Assembly: GCF_040954835.1 (NCBI RefSeq)
Contig: NC_090704.1
Span: 39,374,979 to 39,438,978, forward strand
Length of the DNA stretch: 64,000 bases
From: Lepisosteus oculatus
Lineage: Eukaryota; Chordata; Actinopteri; Semionotiformes; Lepisosteidae
Direction of reading: 5' to 3'
The notes under the pieces were generated by a model. That model searched no databases, had not been told where the DNA came from, and saw only the letters and a list, made by a program, of their open reading frames with translations. Below are positions 12,691-25,687 of the stretch, piece by piece. The stretch's first letter is position 1, and each line of letters begins with the position of its first letter. The position numbers and the translations under genes are program-made.

Positions 12691-14027
12691 TTCATTGGTT
12701 TCTGGGAAAGTTGGCTCTTCTAAACTGAAATCATTGTCAGATATATTTTCTCTGTTAGGCCACCTCTCCACCCTGTTTTTGTCCGTGCTTTGGATGAAGG
12801 ACTGAAGCAGCTCTTACTGAGGACCCTGCTCACTCACAGACACCTGAAAAGCCAAACAGGTTGCTATTTTGTGGTGAGCTGAGGAAACTTAGGCTGCCTG
12901 CAAACCCAGTAACCTTCAACTAATTATATGCCACTTCTTGGGTGAGTCTAGTCACAGTGAGTGACAGTGTAGATTTTAAACTAGAAATCCCTCAATCAAT
13001 GTACAGCTAAAGACCTTCATTATAAATCTGTTTTTATGAATTAAACCGCATAGGAGTTCTAAGGATATCTCTTTGTCACAAGAAATTGCGTAAAGGTAGG
13101 TCACATCTTAAAATCTAAAACATTTGAACATTTATTTCTGGTGCCTTTTAAGTTCAAGAAAATGGTTTCATTCCAAATCAATCGATCAACAGCAGTCGGA
13201 AGAAAGAGTGATGATGCCGTTCAGGTTTTTGTTTATTTTCATTATAACACATCAGTCACACCAGTTAAAGAGAAGATTGGGAAGTGTCTGAAAGGGGAAA
13301 AGATGGTGTTGTTAAAGGACCAATAGCAACAGCAAAATCAAATGCAGAATTTCATAAAATATGTAAGGAGATGATACAAGGTATTTTTTTTGCATACACC
13401 CCTTCAAAGTCTTTACTGGTTTACAGCAAGAGCTGAGGGGCTGGACCTGCATTAGAGAAGATGGCATTTGATGCCAATTTGTCTTCTTTCCCTCGGGACA
13501 CAAGACGGAGTGCATCTGTCTGTCTAACGGACGATCATTTACCTAAACAAAACAAACAAAGCATCGATTCCCCCTTCCCTAAAAAATGAGGATGTTTGCC
13601 ATGTAACAAACAGCTCTTCATTGTTTAAAACATTGATTCCAAGCCCTTCCACTTTGTCATTCACCCTGCCCCAACCCCCATATTATGGATAGGCTTGAGC
13701 TGTGGTACCCATTACCAGAGAACAAAGCCTCCAGACACAGCAACCACAATGGTGCAGAAACAGAGCTGGGGGGTGTACAACGGAAGACGCTGTTACTGTG
13801 TGCTGAGGTAAGTGCACCCAGAGGTAAGCTGTGGCAAACTGCAAGCACAAGCACAGCATCAGAAAATATTTGAAATGGCATTGGGTTTTTTTTTCCTGAA
13901 AGCAGGTAGCACAAAACAGGGTAACTATATTCCCAGCAGTAAATTACTAGGCCACCTGCGACTCTTACTGTAACCAAGCAGGCTGGCCAGACTCACTTCA
14001 GTGAATGAGTACACCTTCACATACAGT

Positions 14028-14550
14028 AGTTCAGGTGGGTAGCTGCATCAGCATGCGTAGGCTGTAAATAAACAAGTAATAGGTTTATTCCATGCTGAAA
14101 AGAGAAGAAAGAAAACACGAGCATTCGTTTCCTGGAAAATTGTTTTAGAAGTCTCTGAGTGTTACTCTGGGTGGTATCAGAGTCAAAAGAAAAGGTATTA
14201 AATTTTAGGCGAAATCCTTTAGGAATGATATTATGTCATCGACATCTGTGAAGGAATAGAAGGTGGTTAGAAAGCCTGGTCTTGGAACAGATCGCTGTGA
14301 AGAGACGGAATGCTGGTTTAGTGAGAGAAGGGGGCAAGTGGCACAGGGAGGAAGAGAAGGTATGACGAAGAGATCTAGAAAAAGATTTGGAGGAAGGCAT
14401 AGTGGGTCGCAGCAGGTGTAGGCTGTAGTAGTTCAGGTGGGTAGCTGCATCAGCATGCGTAGGCTGCAAAGGAGCAAGTAATAGGTTTATTCCATGCTGA
14501 AATGGGTGAATTCCATGATCTTTTCGGCATTGAATACAACTTTTTACTCG
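14028..14550 (-). mobile_element. Retroelement relic with tandem terminal copies (Penelope-like?)
   Basis: Two same-orientation copies of one terminal sequence begin at 14,028 and 14,430 (agttcaggtgggtagctg; about 90 and 70 bp of homology) and bracket about 310 bp of other sequence. The outer flanks carry ttcacatacagt (14,016-14,027) and ttcatatacagt (14,551-14,562), an 11/12 match that looks like a target-site duplication. The same terminus occurs at 31.05 and 47.37 kb. Tandem terminal repeats with variable truncation and 12-13 bp duplications recall Penelope-like elements. A 113-codon open frame on the minus strand through it has no recognised domain. Confidence 0.5.
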
Positions 14551-15379
14551 TTCATATACAGTATTTCCATTGTCCAAGCCTAACAGCTCATAAAGTTTGT
14601 CCAGAAGTGGCTTACAGCTACTAACACCATAAGCCTTACTGGATTAACCAGTTTTTCTAAGCCTAGTGCATTTACACTTGCTACTGTTTGCCGCACAAAG
14701 CTGCACCAACACTGGAAGAAAGGACAGCATTCATCAGTTCTTTCTAACTAAACCAGACTAACCATCTCGCACTTTATTAGATGAATTTCCATTACTGGCA
14801 CCAGCCACACCTGGCAAGCAGTCAGGGTAATGAATGGATTCTACAGTCTGATATGATAATTAGCTTGACAAGACTAAATAGGCTTTGATGGGGAACATCT
14901 TTGCTTTCTGCTTAGTGCAAGAGTGTAAGATTGCCAGAGAAAATTGCGAAGCCTGTGTCAATGATGGTCAGTATTAGCATATCATTCTGTTTGATAAGTC
15001 ATGCCCAGTAATTTCTAGTGTCTTGGCTACAGGAAGCATCAGGGGATGATCCCTGCTCTTTAACACTGATATAACATGGGCTTTCCCAGGCTGATCGCAG
15101 ATGACTGCCAAATGAAAGTTGTGTGTGTCTAATTGTGCTCATGCTGAAACACAAACTGTTGAAAGGTTACAAGTGCAGTCCCTTCTCTCTGCCTTTTACA
15201 GATACACGTGGGGGTTGGTGAAGGTGTTTGAATTCCAAAACAGCTAAAACAAAGGCAAAACAAGACTAAAAATGGCATCCCTAAGGAAGAAGCTATTAAG
15301 ACACCATGCAGGCCTGGGTGAAATGTAATGCTTGTGTTAATTACACATGGATATAGCATGTTACAACAAGACTATCGTT

Positions 15380-15900
15380 TCATCGCTGTTCCATGTAAAA
15401 AGAAAATTTGGCAACGCATTAATAATAATCACTGGTGCGGTAAATTAATTTTGGATTGCTTTTCTGGGTTAGTACAAAATTGTTTTGTTGAGGGGAAAAA
15501 AGAGATTAAGGTTTTAATTATACTTGGTAATTCACGCCACGGAATAAATCCCCTTTAAAATTTGTCACTTTTGAAGCAGCGGTGCCTCACATGTCTCATA
15601 GTAGGGTTATTAAGAGATAGCGGAGGCAGCCGTCTCCATTTTTCATTTTTAAAACTGCAGTGCCCCCCGCTCATGAACAATTTAATACGTAAATGCATTT
15701 CCTTTTTGTCAAAACAGCACATTAATCAATATACTGTCATCGTAGCTGGGGTAAAGGCCGTGTTTGACAGAAGCTATGTTTGTAAAGGAAAAACATTCCA
15801 TTACCTTTTCATTCCATGGGTGATTTCAGACATTGTGTCCCTTTTACCTGCAACATAAAAATAGCCCTCTTGAACCATCAAGTCCAAGTTAAAGTTCTTT
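15380..15900. promoter_or_regulatory. Candidate conserved non-coding block
   Basis: About 500 bp downstream of the putative RBFOX3 3' end, free of recognised repeats. Locally dense taatta/attaat homeodomain cores alternate with GC-richer words (gcagcggtgcctcacatg, ggaggcagccgtctcc). The open frame across it (15,562-15,858) lacks protein-like features. Composition alone suggests a regulatory block shared among vertebrates; alignment is required to confirm it. Confidence 0.25.
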
Positions 15901-16049
15901 GCTTTAAAATTCATTGTACAGCATATATTACTGCAGGGTTATGTTTGCATCTAAAGGCTTTGGATCCTAAATGTATCTGACCCCCAGTAATATGTAAAGG
16001 AACTTAAATGTAGTTGTAAGCTACTTGTCATTATTCTGATTCATTCCCC

Positions 16050-17350
16050 TTTGTATGTTTTGATAAGGTATGCATTTTCAAGAAAGGCAACCCAAGCACA
16101 CAATGTGGTGCCATATTTATTTTGTTGTCGATTATTTGCTGTATTTTAACATACGGCTGCAACCACCTTTAACTGGATGGTTTTCTTGTGTGGTTTTCTT
16201 GAACTCCAGAATCCATTAGGCTTCAAACTAAAACATAATGTTCACAATTGACTCTGTGGTGAACAGGGGTGAAAGACCTTGGGTGCAAAATTAAATTTTG
16301 GTCACACTTCAAGCTTAGTGTTTGTTCAATAATTATTTTTGTTGTCGTCGATTAAGGGTTTAATGTTAATAACTGTGGAGCATGGAATGAATAAACGCCA
16401 CCAAACTACTGATAAGTATTGCTGACACCGTCTATCAGCGTTTTATTAATTTCTGAGACACGTAGATGTGAAAATTATGCCGGAACGAAGAGTTAACCTT
16501 ATTTTTTTTTCTTCACCCTCTCGCCCAATTGTTTGAATAATTATAAAATCAATAGGAAAGTCATTTGAGATGAGGACATGGAGAGGGGAGTGAATATAAA
16601 AAGGAAAATAATTGAGACGCTGAGAAAGGAAAGGGACTTGCTCTCTGAGCCAGGCTGGATTAGTCACACAAACATGCGTAAATATTTGTGTTCAGCTCAA
16701 AAGGCTTTTGTGAGTGCATGGGAGTGAATTCACCTGACAACCCTTCTCTGCCACTGCCTCCTCCCCCACCCACCCATGCACAGAGCTCATTACATGCAGG
16801 TCATCAGATAGCAAATTGAGGCTAAGAGATCTCTAATCCGCGCTGTGACTTAAAGTCACCTCCAAACGCACAACATCAAACGCGCCCGGCACAAGCACAA
16901 ACACAAGTAAGGATCTGTGTGTGCCCAGACACCATCTCCAAGCCCACAGCAAACATGCCGCCTGACTTGAAAATGAAAGACACTTGCTCGCAATGAATTT
17001 ACATCTTAAGTATTTCTCATGTCACCCCTCCCCCTCTTTCTTTTCTCCGTGAAGATCGTTTACATCTTACTCTCTTTCCTGCTCCCCCACAGAACTACAC
17101 AGAACATAGCCAGAAGGGTGTTTGGATATTGAAATACGTGAGGAGAAAATCCATAGAGGTGACCTCCTTGCTGGAGTTAATGGCCAGTGTCTCGATACAC
17201 CTAAATACTACAGCTAGGACACACCCCTTTTATCCTCCAATTTGAAAAGTAATCTTTGGCTTCCCTGAGAACAAACTTCAGAAGGCGATTTCAATGTGCT
17301 CGGAGGTCCAGGAGAATCTTCAGTCTAATAAACCAGATGTCGTGTTTTTC
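16050..17350. other. Intergenic sequence, possible regulatory content, no gene seen
   Basis: No splice-flanked coding segment was recognised. The stretch has balanced composition, several repeat-free 200-300 bp blocks (notably 16,330-16,900) and CpG-containing words near 16,840-16,890 (ccgcgctgtgac, cgcgcccggc). It could hold enhancers, but nothing specific can be named. Confidence 0.2.
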
Positions 17351-19440
17351 AAAAAGGAACTGCAGCATTGGAAAAAAAAACAGCTTTATTTATTTTTTTA
17401 AAAGAACATAGCCGGTACAGGACAGAATAAAAGCATAGGCCTTAAAACTGCAGACTTTCTCTTTAAAAGTGTGAAACCTCTTGTAATAGAACTGTTCCAC
17501 TGAACAAAATGTAATGTTGCCTCTTAATTACCTACAAAAAAAAAGCAAAAGCCTAATCAACAGCATTAATGAAGATTAAGAGCTATAAGACTGGGCAAAC
17601 ACACGCACACATCAATACGTGTTACAAAATACATGAGTGTGTGCACGTTCCGGGAGTATAATCCTGGACTCAGGGCTGTTTGACTGTCCACTGAGATCTA
17701 CCATGGCTATGGGCCCCTGTGACTATTGGCCCCATTTACACTCTGCTTTAAGGGACGGGTCTGTGCAAAGGAGGCGATTTATCTAAGTCTGGTTCAATAA
17801 AACAAAAGTTGGCATTTGCAAAACCCTTCCAGACTGTTTTAAAGTGTTAGAAAGCTTTAGCAGATTGGGTAGCTGATGCACGGCATCATCTATTTTTTCC
17901 CTGGATTTAATTTCAGCTCCTTTCTCATCCCATTTGAGTGGATTATCTGAGACTTTTATTTCTGCTGAGAATGTTATGAGCTATTCTACCTAATCATGCC
18001 ATGCCAGTAAAAAAACAAAAATACAAATACAAGTAAAACAACAAACTTGTCTCATTTGACAGTAAACCTTCTACCCAGAAGACACACACACACAGATACT
18101 CCAGCTTGTCTATCTCCTCTCGCTGACATACTGTAGATCCCTGAGCTTTAAGAAAGTTGCCCTACACTGATGTATTTGTGTGCGCTCTCTTTCGTGACTG
18201 GTGTTGTGTCATTAAATGTGTGCAACTCATTTAAACGCAGCAAGCTTCTAGATAGCCCATGTCTTTAAATATAGAGCACTAGCAGGACCAACCACTTTAA
18301 GTGGAAGCAGACAGGAGAGCTTCATTTCCAAACTGACTGGCTGTAGAGCCATCAACAGGGAAGGAGCAGATCCAGTCTTTGCTGTGGAGTGCACCCCCAG
18401 CATGGGATCCTGGGCTTTAATGACACGCATGTAAATCTGGAGTTAATAGCAGTTCTGTCCTGGGAGAGAAGCACGCCATTGGCATGTGTTTGACAAAAAA
18501 TGAATGTGTAAAGCGATTAATTACACTGCTGCAGTGACAGCTGGAGAATGCATCCCTGATAAGGTTATTTGTAGTGAGTTTTTTAAAGCTGTTAGTTTGC
18601 CACTGAGAGAATTGCAATAATGGGAGAATAAAGCAAGTATGGTACACTTTGTTTTAACCTCTCCGTGACCCGGTTTCAGTGCCACAACTTAAGACAACAG
18701 TGTGTTATAAAATCAAATTAAAAACGGGATTTTTTTCCTTCAACATATTTGGATTTGCTCTTTTTCTGCTTTTATACCATCTCTGTTGTATTCTCTTAAT
18801 TTGTCATCAACCCTCTTTTTTGTAGTATGGCCTTTATCACACAGAGGCGCGTGAGGACTCACCCCTCCGCCAAAACAGTAGACCCCAGACTCCACACATA
18901 CTGTATATCTTTGTAAAACAACACCTGCTGTAGTGTTTCTGGTTAGCTGCCTCAAACTGTTCAACAAAAGTCAGATAGCAGCTATCAGGACATTCCTGTC
19001 TCGCACACGTTTTCACATTCATGTTTCATAAATTAAGAAGGTTATAAGGTTTGAAAGGTGGGGGAAAATTGTACCACATAATCAGTGTGTATTTAAATTT
19101 CAATAGCTCTTCTGAAAATAAATATACTGAATAGTACATGTAAAATTAATTTAAATAGAATCAAACCTGTATTTTTATTGTAATTTAGTATTAAAATGTA
19201 ATTTAAAATTATAAATAATTTGTAATATAATCCATAATGCCATCATTAAGAATAGAATCAAAGATTGGTGTGAACACACAAGAAACATTGACTGTACAGT
19301 CTTGGGGAGAGGGGCTGCAGGATTTTTCATTTTTCATGAGCGTCAGGTAATTTATATCTGTGCGATTAGGGCCCCCAGAGGCAGGGAAGTTCAGCAGCAG
19401 ATATATTAATTTTCTCAAAATGAGCCTTTATTGTTTGCAG
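17351..19440. other. Intergenic, nothing recognised
   Basis: AT-rich intergenic DNA. A short (AC)n run lies near 18,083. A repeat-free block at 18,230-18,650 could be conserved non-coding sequence. No exon, RNA gene or identifiable mobile element was found. Confidence 0.3.
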
Positions 19441-19459
19441 GGCTGGTGTCAGAGCTGCA

Positions 19460-19482
19460 GGGGAGGGGGGGGGGACTAGGGG
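19460..19482 (+). other. G-quadruplex motif
   Basis: A GGGG run, one A, ten Gs, ACTA and a final GGGG lie in 23 bp, satisfying the four-run G3+ N1-7 rule because the run of ten can supply two G-tracts. It is isolated within AT-rich intergenic DNA and has no adjacent gene start. Confidence 0.6.
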
Positions 19483-20379
19483 ATACTGAACTCATAGCAT
19501 TTCTCCACGCTCTGCTGAACCTCTCTAGAACCCGATCCAAAAAAGGAGGCACTCATGGTCGTATTGCCCACACGCATCCAGACACGCATCCTGGAGTACT
19601 GTCCTCTGTGTGACACTGTACTTCTTCTTCAAGGGCTCTTCTGGGTAGAAGAATCTGGCACTTTTCTTTGGGGCTCCTGTTATTCAGAGCTTTACTAGCT
19701 GATCAATGTCTGTAAAAAGGACTCTAGCTCAATCACGTCACAGACATTGCTAGTTTCTTGCAACCCACCTAGCGCCTGTCCAACAGTGGACTGTTACACG
19801 TAGACTTGGGTAATCCAGGATTAGTGTAACAACAAATTAGAACACTGTCTTATTAACCACGAAAATTGCTGACTGGGCTGAATGGCTTCCTCTCGTTTGT
19901 AACTGTTATTATGTTCATTTGGCAGAAACAAGCTTCCAAGACTTTGTCATTGATCATCAGAGCCTATACATTCCTCCTTTTGATCCAAGTTACAATAGTT
20001 AAAATGGAGCATGTAATACGGACTGGTAGTATATCACAAGCCCACCATTCTGTCCACAAATTCATAAAACTCCACAACCCCCTTCAACCTCTACTCTACC
20101 CCAGGTAGCATTTGCATCTCCATTCAGGAGCTGTATAGCCTGACAAGTGGCACAGCTTGGATACGAACCAGCAAATCCCAAGCATGAAAAACCCAGATGG
20201 AGACTTCTACTTCATGACTCACTCAGGAGACCCTTTCCTTTCTAATTTCATGGATGTGTAGGGTTATTGCACAACAATATTCAGTTTGAAGTGTTTCAAA
20301 ATTCTCTAGATGGGCCCTAAAAGCATCGTACTTGAAAAAAATAGACCCCACTGACAGCTAACTGGAACAGTATGGGCAT

Positions 20380-21500
20380 TTGCCAGCGGGCTGCTTCGCG
20401 TATTTAATTCTTTAATTATTTAGTGTAATTAAGTTAGAAACTTTCGCCATTAAACCAGAACTTCAGCATCTGTTCTTGGAAGGAAAAATGCTACGACTGT
20501 GGAATGGCCATGGTGCTCATAGGGCTGCATTTGATAGAGTTTAATTACAAAAGAAAAGAATGTCTGAAATAATCCTAATAAATCTTTAATGTCCCAATTA
20601 ATGAACTATATTAAAAACCCAAGAGAAAAGACCAAGCGTAGACAGACAAAGGCATCTGGAGCTTGTACACATTAAAAGGCTATTTTGCAATTTAACACCC
20701 ATAAAAGCTGCATTAAAAAATTGAAGTGTACATACAGTACCCTCTTTACACATCCCCACTGTATGCTTATAGTCCCTCACTAGGCCTGTGACCACAGCGT
20801 AACAGGTAATAAATGTTTTTATGATATTTAGTCACCAGAGAGTCACCCCCTCACTCCCTAGGCACCTAAACTCTAATAGAAGACAATTAAAACTGAATCA
20901 TTGCATGAGACAGAAAAATGCAAAAAAGGATCTTGGAGATCCCTCAGTGAGAGGGCGAAAAAATATTTCAGAATGTAAACTTTTGTTAATTCGGATGATA
21001 AGGTAGAGTCAAATCTGTGGATTATTAAAGATTTTAATAAGGGAAAAGACAAAACAGACTGATCCCCCCGATGCCCATATTTTGTGATTTAATTATTTTG
21101 TGCAAAAAAAAACTTTTAATCGTTCTTTTTTTTTTTAAGGCTTTAAAAGTGTACTCCCTCGAGGCGTTGGGGAGTTTAAGGCATGTGTATTAATGTTTAA
21201 TACTTCCAAGAAGGAAGCTGATTATTTTTTCATGGTGTTTTGCTTGAGAACAAGTGGCGACACTGCCATTGTCTTGGCAAGTGTAAGTGGGAACAGGGGC
21301 TGCTGTGGCTGACTATAGGGAGACATTCGCAGGCCCTGCAGGTCAAAGGTCGCGTGCTCAAAGCCGGAACACATTGGCATTTCCTGAGTAATTGCTCAGA
21401 AGACTCCACAACAAACATAGCTTAAGCAATCTGCACTTCAAGAGCCCCTGGATGGTTTTTCATTTTCTTTTAATATGAAGAAATGCACAATAAAATATAA
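20380..21500. promoter_or_regulatory. Candidate conserved non-coding cluster
   Basis: Several repeat-free blocks (20,390-20,620; 21,050-21,230; 21,230-21,500) show homeodomain-type taattaag/attaaagg words beside GC-richer segments. There is no coding signal on either strand. Proximity to the duplicated block at 21,654 makes a regulatory landscape plausible, but this is judged on texture only. Confidence 0.22.
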
Positions 21501-21653
21501 TATTTTACCGATATTGCATGCCGCTGCATAATTAAAGGCAGTGCTCAGACAGTAATTTGCAGCATCAAGCGGCCAGCTCTACAGCAAGCTCTATTCCTGA
21601 GCTTCCCTTCGCATTGCGTAATGGTTCTTCGCGGAGATCAGAGCGCGAGCGAA

Positions 21654-21785
21654 ACAACAGAAACCTCTGGGGCCCGCAAGCAGCAAACCTGATTAAAACT
21701 ATCTTGTTATTTTAAAGCACACAAAAGGCCTCCAATTCAGCTAAATCCGAGAAAAGGAGCCAAGCTTGCAATTCAATCTAAAGGG
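21654..21785 (+). repeat. Duplicated 132-bp block, copy A
   Basis: This block recurs at 25,688-25,819 in the same orientation with about 85-90% identity by eye. The best-matched core runs from cctgattaaaa through ttgttattttaaagcac to aaaaggcctcc, with one difference. No terminal inverted repeat, A-tail or target duplication is seen, so a local segmental copy of a non-coding (possibly regulatory) element is likelier than transposition. Confidence 0.7.
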
Positions 21786-22369
21786 ATTTTTTTTTTGCTC
21801 TCTTCCTTTTTTTTTTACAAGGTTAGAACAATAAAATGAGCACTTTCACCAGGCTCCCCCAGCATAAATGTGTCTTGATCAGTCTGGCCGCAGACATAGA
21901 TCACCCAAACGCTTTATAAGCATTTTGAATGTCTTCCCTTCTTCTTGGCCAAGACAGAAGCGGGAACCTACTGTAGTACACAAACAGTATGGCTGGGGGA
22001 CAAAATCCTTAATATTCCTTTTCTAAGGGCTGGACCATAAGATGCAGTTTTTAATCTTGTAAACAACAGGACATTTCTGTAGTATACCAGATTTATAATC
22101 CTAATACAAATAACATAAGTGTGCCACAACCTTAATTCCACTGTTTACAAGATGATAACATAGCCAACGTATGTATTTCTTACTTACAAGTTTCAGATTC
22201 ATTGGTCACTTGGCTGAAAGTCATGAGCAGTGTTCATTTCTCCCTCTTCGTCTCAATGCTTGAGTAACATCTATCTGCAACTTTGGTATCTGCAGACTCT
22301 CCTCAGATTCCATACATAACAAGGTGTTAAAAACACAAATACCAGGGTTGGAAATAACATTACTACTGG

Positions 22370-22565
22370 GTGCTGTGTGGAGTCCAAAGACATACTGGTA
22401 GGTTAACTGCCTTCTGGGAAGACTGAAACTGGTGTGTTTGTGTGTCTGTGTGTGCCTTGTGATTAACTGGTGTCCTGTCCAGGGTATATCCTGCCTTGTG
22501 CCTGTTGCATGCCTGGACAGGCTCCCCTGAGACCCTGTACTGGATAAAGCAGTTAGAACAGGGAT
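22370..22565 (+). repeat. 3' half of a tRNA-derived fish SINE
   Basis: agtccaaagacatactggtag, ttaactgccttctggga, tgtgtgtctgtgtgtgcc, tggtgtcctgtccagggt, cctgccttgtgcctgttgc and ctgtactggataaagcagtt follow each other in the order of the widespread fish SINE whose 5' part is seen at 12.55 and 40.65 kb. This copy is less decayed than the one at 1.2 kb. Confidence 0.65.
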
Positions 22566-23090
22566 TATATGTACTGTATAGCAGTTTGTTTTGGATAGTG
22601 TTCTATACTGACATTCACATATACTGTACATGAGGCTATAATAATTGTAGACAGAAATACAGGCACCTAGTACTTGAAATGATTGTTAACTGAAATAAAC
22701 TGTTTATTTCAATGTCTTACCTACCACTTCCTAAGATGAGTGTAAAATAAAATTAAAAGATGTGTCATTGACAAATAAATGTAGTATAACCATCTAAACA
22801 ATTCTAAAATTGCAGAAAAATGTTGCAATGCAAATTACCTACAATTGTGTCTGCAATTCTGTAGATGTATTTATAGAATTTGAATTATCCTGTGGAAAAC
22901 CAAATCGTTTGTATTTACACAGGTCTCAAAACAGCAAACCTTTTGCATGTACAGATGTCAGCCTGTGGCCCACACATCTTTTTTCTTTGAGCAGCTGGAG
23001 TTCAATCTTTAATGTACAATAAACCGTAATGAAAATGAAATCTACAGGAATACATTTTAAAAAATGCCATGATACATTTTAGTACATTCC

Positions 23091-23221
23091 AGATTAAAAA
23101 TTAATATTGCCAGTAGGCTTTAGACACAGATTATTTATAATATATCGGCATATGCTAATAAATATGCCGCAACATATTCAAAGTTCGTTTCAAATTAAAA
23201 ATTGATATTGCTGGTGGCCTT
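23091..23221 (+). repeat. Two diverged 30-bp units 101 bp apart
   Basis: agattaaaaattaatattgc at 23,091 and aaattaaaaattgatattgc at 23,192 begin units that match at roughly four in five positions over 30 bp. Between them cggcata and tatgccg form a short inverted pair. This may be an old partial duplication. Confidence 0.4.
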
Positions 23222-24394
23222 CATGTATAGAATATGTATCTTGCACCTTGATAGCTATACTTCACAATGCTAGGCACCCCAGGGTTTCAAACCAAGAAGG
23301 AAACCTGCTTTTCACTGTCACTCAGCTAAGAGAGGTCATTTAGATTTTAGTGCTGATTCTGTTGTACATTTTTCAATGTTTTATAATTCCTTGAACAACT
23401 GGGCTGCAAGGGGTTGTCTTTGATCATGTATGTCACCTGAACTAATTGTTGTTTCTAGTCATCTTTCTGTTCTCTTGAGCACACTCTGTAAGACATTTTG
23501 ATTTATTTCTAGCTCTCTCTAAAGAAATGTATGCATTTTCAGTTTCTATAAACAGTTAGCTTTCCTAGCATCAGAAATGTTTTAGGAAAAACTCCATTGT
23601 TCCCTTTTCAGAATGCTGTGTTTCATCTCTTTGGGTAACCAGTGAATAATATATCTACAGTAGGATCTCCAGCATAAACTTTTCTACTGACGTAAGAGTC
23701 TTCACATCTAGGAAGTTGAAGTCATATTTATGATTCATGATCTTTCAGTTGTAAAGGTAATTAACTTGTACGGGCAGATCAAATATCTGCACAAAAATAG
23801 CAGTTAAAAAGCAGAAAAATGAAAATTTAGAATAAGGTTTTACTTTGTTTACTGTTCAAAAATAATGAAAATATGCATCCCTCATATGAAGAACTTTTAA
23901 AAAGAAAACTATTTTCAATGGAGGTATTCCTATCGACAACAATTAATGTGCACTGTACTATGATGCTAGACCTACTTATCCATCTTTTCTCAATTTAATC
24001 AATGATGTAGAGTAAGTCATATATTAAAAAGAGAAATCATTCTCCAAACAATAAAATCCAGCGCTCATGCTAGATTGTGAAATTCTTTGTTGAAAAAGCT
24101 CCGCATTTGAGACAGTTTGTCTCCAAGAGCCACAGACAAGCCTGCCCTCATGTGGACACTGTGGTATAGTCCTGAGATGAAAACCCTACTATTGTAGGCA
24201 TATCCCTTGACCACTTAAGGAAGTGATGTTTCAAATCTCACGATCTGCTGAACAAATGTAAAAAGTGAAGCTCTCAGTGTCCTCCTTATATATTAAAAAA
24301 AACCATAAATACTCACTTCAATCTTATATCTGCAGGAATCACAGCTCATATTTAAAACAATAATAATGGTTTAATAATGGGAGTAATAACAATA

Positions 24395-25180
24395 AATATA
24401 ATAAAATGTATTCTTTATTTTATATAGCACCTACAAAAGCAGCATCTCAAAGCCCTTTACAGTTAGTTTAAAAACACTTAAAATAAAAGTTACAAAATTA
24501 CAAAAATAAGCATATGAGAAACAAGTGATGTGAAGTAGAGAAGGAGATACATACTGATTAGGCAATACAGCCAACACAGACACAAATAAAATAAAAGCTT
24601 TTCTGAAAAGAAAGACATTTTTGAGTTTAGTTTTCAATGCATTCAGGGAAGGTGACTGACTGATATCCTTGGGGATAGAATTCCAGAGCTTTGGAGCAAA
24701 ACAGGAAAAGGCCCTGCCCTGTCACCCATAGAGTGTAAAAGAGCTTGGGGGACATACTGTATAACAATAGTCAGATAGGTACCGAGGTGTGAGGCTTTAA
24801 CTGTAGGTGAGCATGAGGATTTTGAAGTCAACACAAAACCTGATAGGAAGCCAGTGCAAAGACAGGGGTAATCTGATCGCTTCCAGGCATCCCGGTCAGG
24901 ATTTTGGTTTCCGAATTCAGACCATATTGGAGATTGTTCATTGTGGAACTACAGCAGATACCCCACTGAGCAGGGTTTTGAAGTAATCAATTTTAAAAAA
25001 GACAATTGTGTTGACCAGCTTTTCTGCTGCAGTTAAACACAACATGGGAGGTAGTCTGGGGATATTTCGGAGATAGAAGAATGATGATTTTACAATGTTC
25101 CTCACCTGAGGGTCAAAAGTTAATCCAGGATGAAATATCACCTCTAAATTAGCTTCTCCAAAATTCGCAGCAGGTGACAT
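24395..25180 (-). repeat. Dispersed fish repeat, LINE-like remnant
   Basis: It starts with an end of the tttatatagcacct...ctcaaagccctttaca type and continues through phrases (ggggatagaattccagagct, ggcttt, aagccagtgcaaag) characteristic of a very common dispersed repeat in fish genomes and cDNAs. Frames are broken throughout and no domain is readable. A short related tttttatttgtatagttctttc word occurs at 30,430. The family could not be named with confidence. Confidence 0.5.
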
Positions 25181-25227
25181 TTATATAGGTATATAGGAGA
25201 ATATAGTTAGTATATTAACAAAAAAGT

Positions 25228-25560
25228 ACAGAAGAGCTAGTAGCTTGACCCCATCAGATTTCAGAAGCTAAGCAAAGTCGGGCCTGGTTAATACTGGCTT
25301 AGACACCAGGAGATTGGAGACCAGTAAGTGGTGCTCTTTCCCCATGACCACAAAATATCCAATGGTGATCTGGGACATTGTGCTATCCTTGAGTAACCTG
25401 AAGTCCTGACAATTTCATTAAAGATCCTGAAGAGCTATAAGAACAGTGATATTATTCTGTTGTGTACTGAGGCTGCTGTGCATCACCTAGATTCAGTGGA
25501 TATGTTCCTTTGTGTAAAGCTCTTTGACAAAATGTACAAACACAATAAATTATTAATGAA
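25228..25560 (+). repeat. 5S rRNA-derived SINE, old copy
   Basis: gaagctaagcaaagtcgggcctggttaata followed by caccaggagattggagac is a decayed 5S rRNA internal-promoter region. The tail tgtaaagctctttgac followed by caataaattattaatgaa is the 3' end shared with the better copy at 40.8 kb. It is a retroposed SINE, not a 5S rRNA gene. Confidence 0.65.
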
Positions 25561-25687
25561 GAATACACTGTATGCATACAAAAACTGAATAAATACTGTA
25601 TACTTAATATTAGAAATGTACCTAGTTGATGGAGCAAAATGCACTGTGCTTGGAATTGCATAACAACTCTGCTCCCATTACAAGCAC

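Noticed and set aside
22221..22631. 136-codon minus-strand open frame
   Set aside because: Largely antisense to the SINE fragment at 22.37-22.57 kb; not protein-like.
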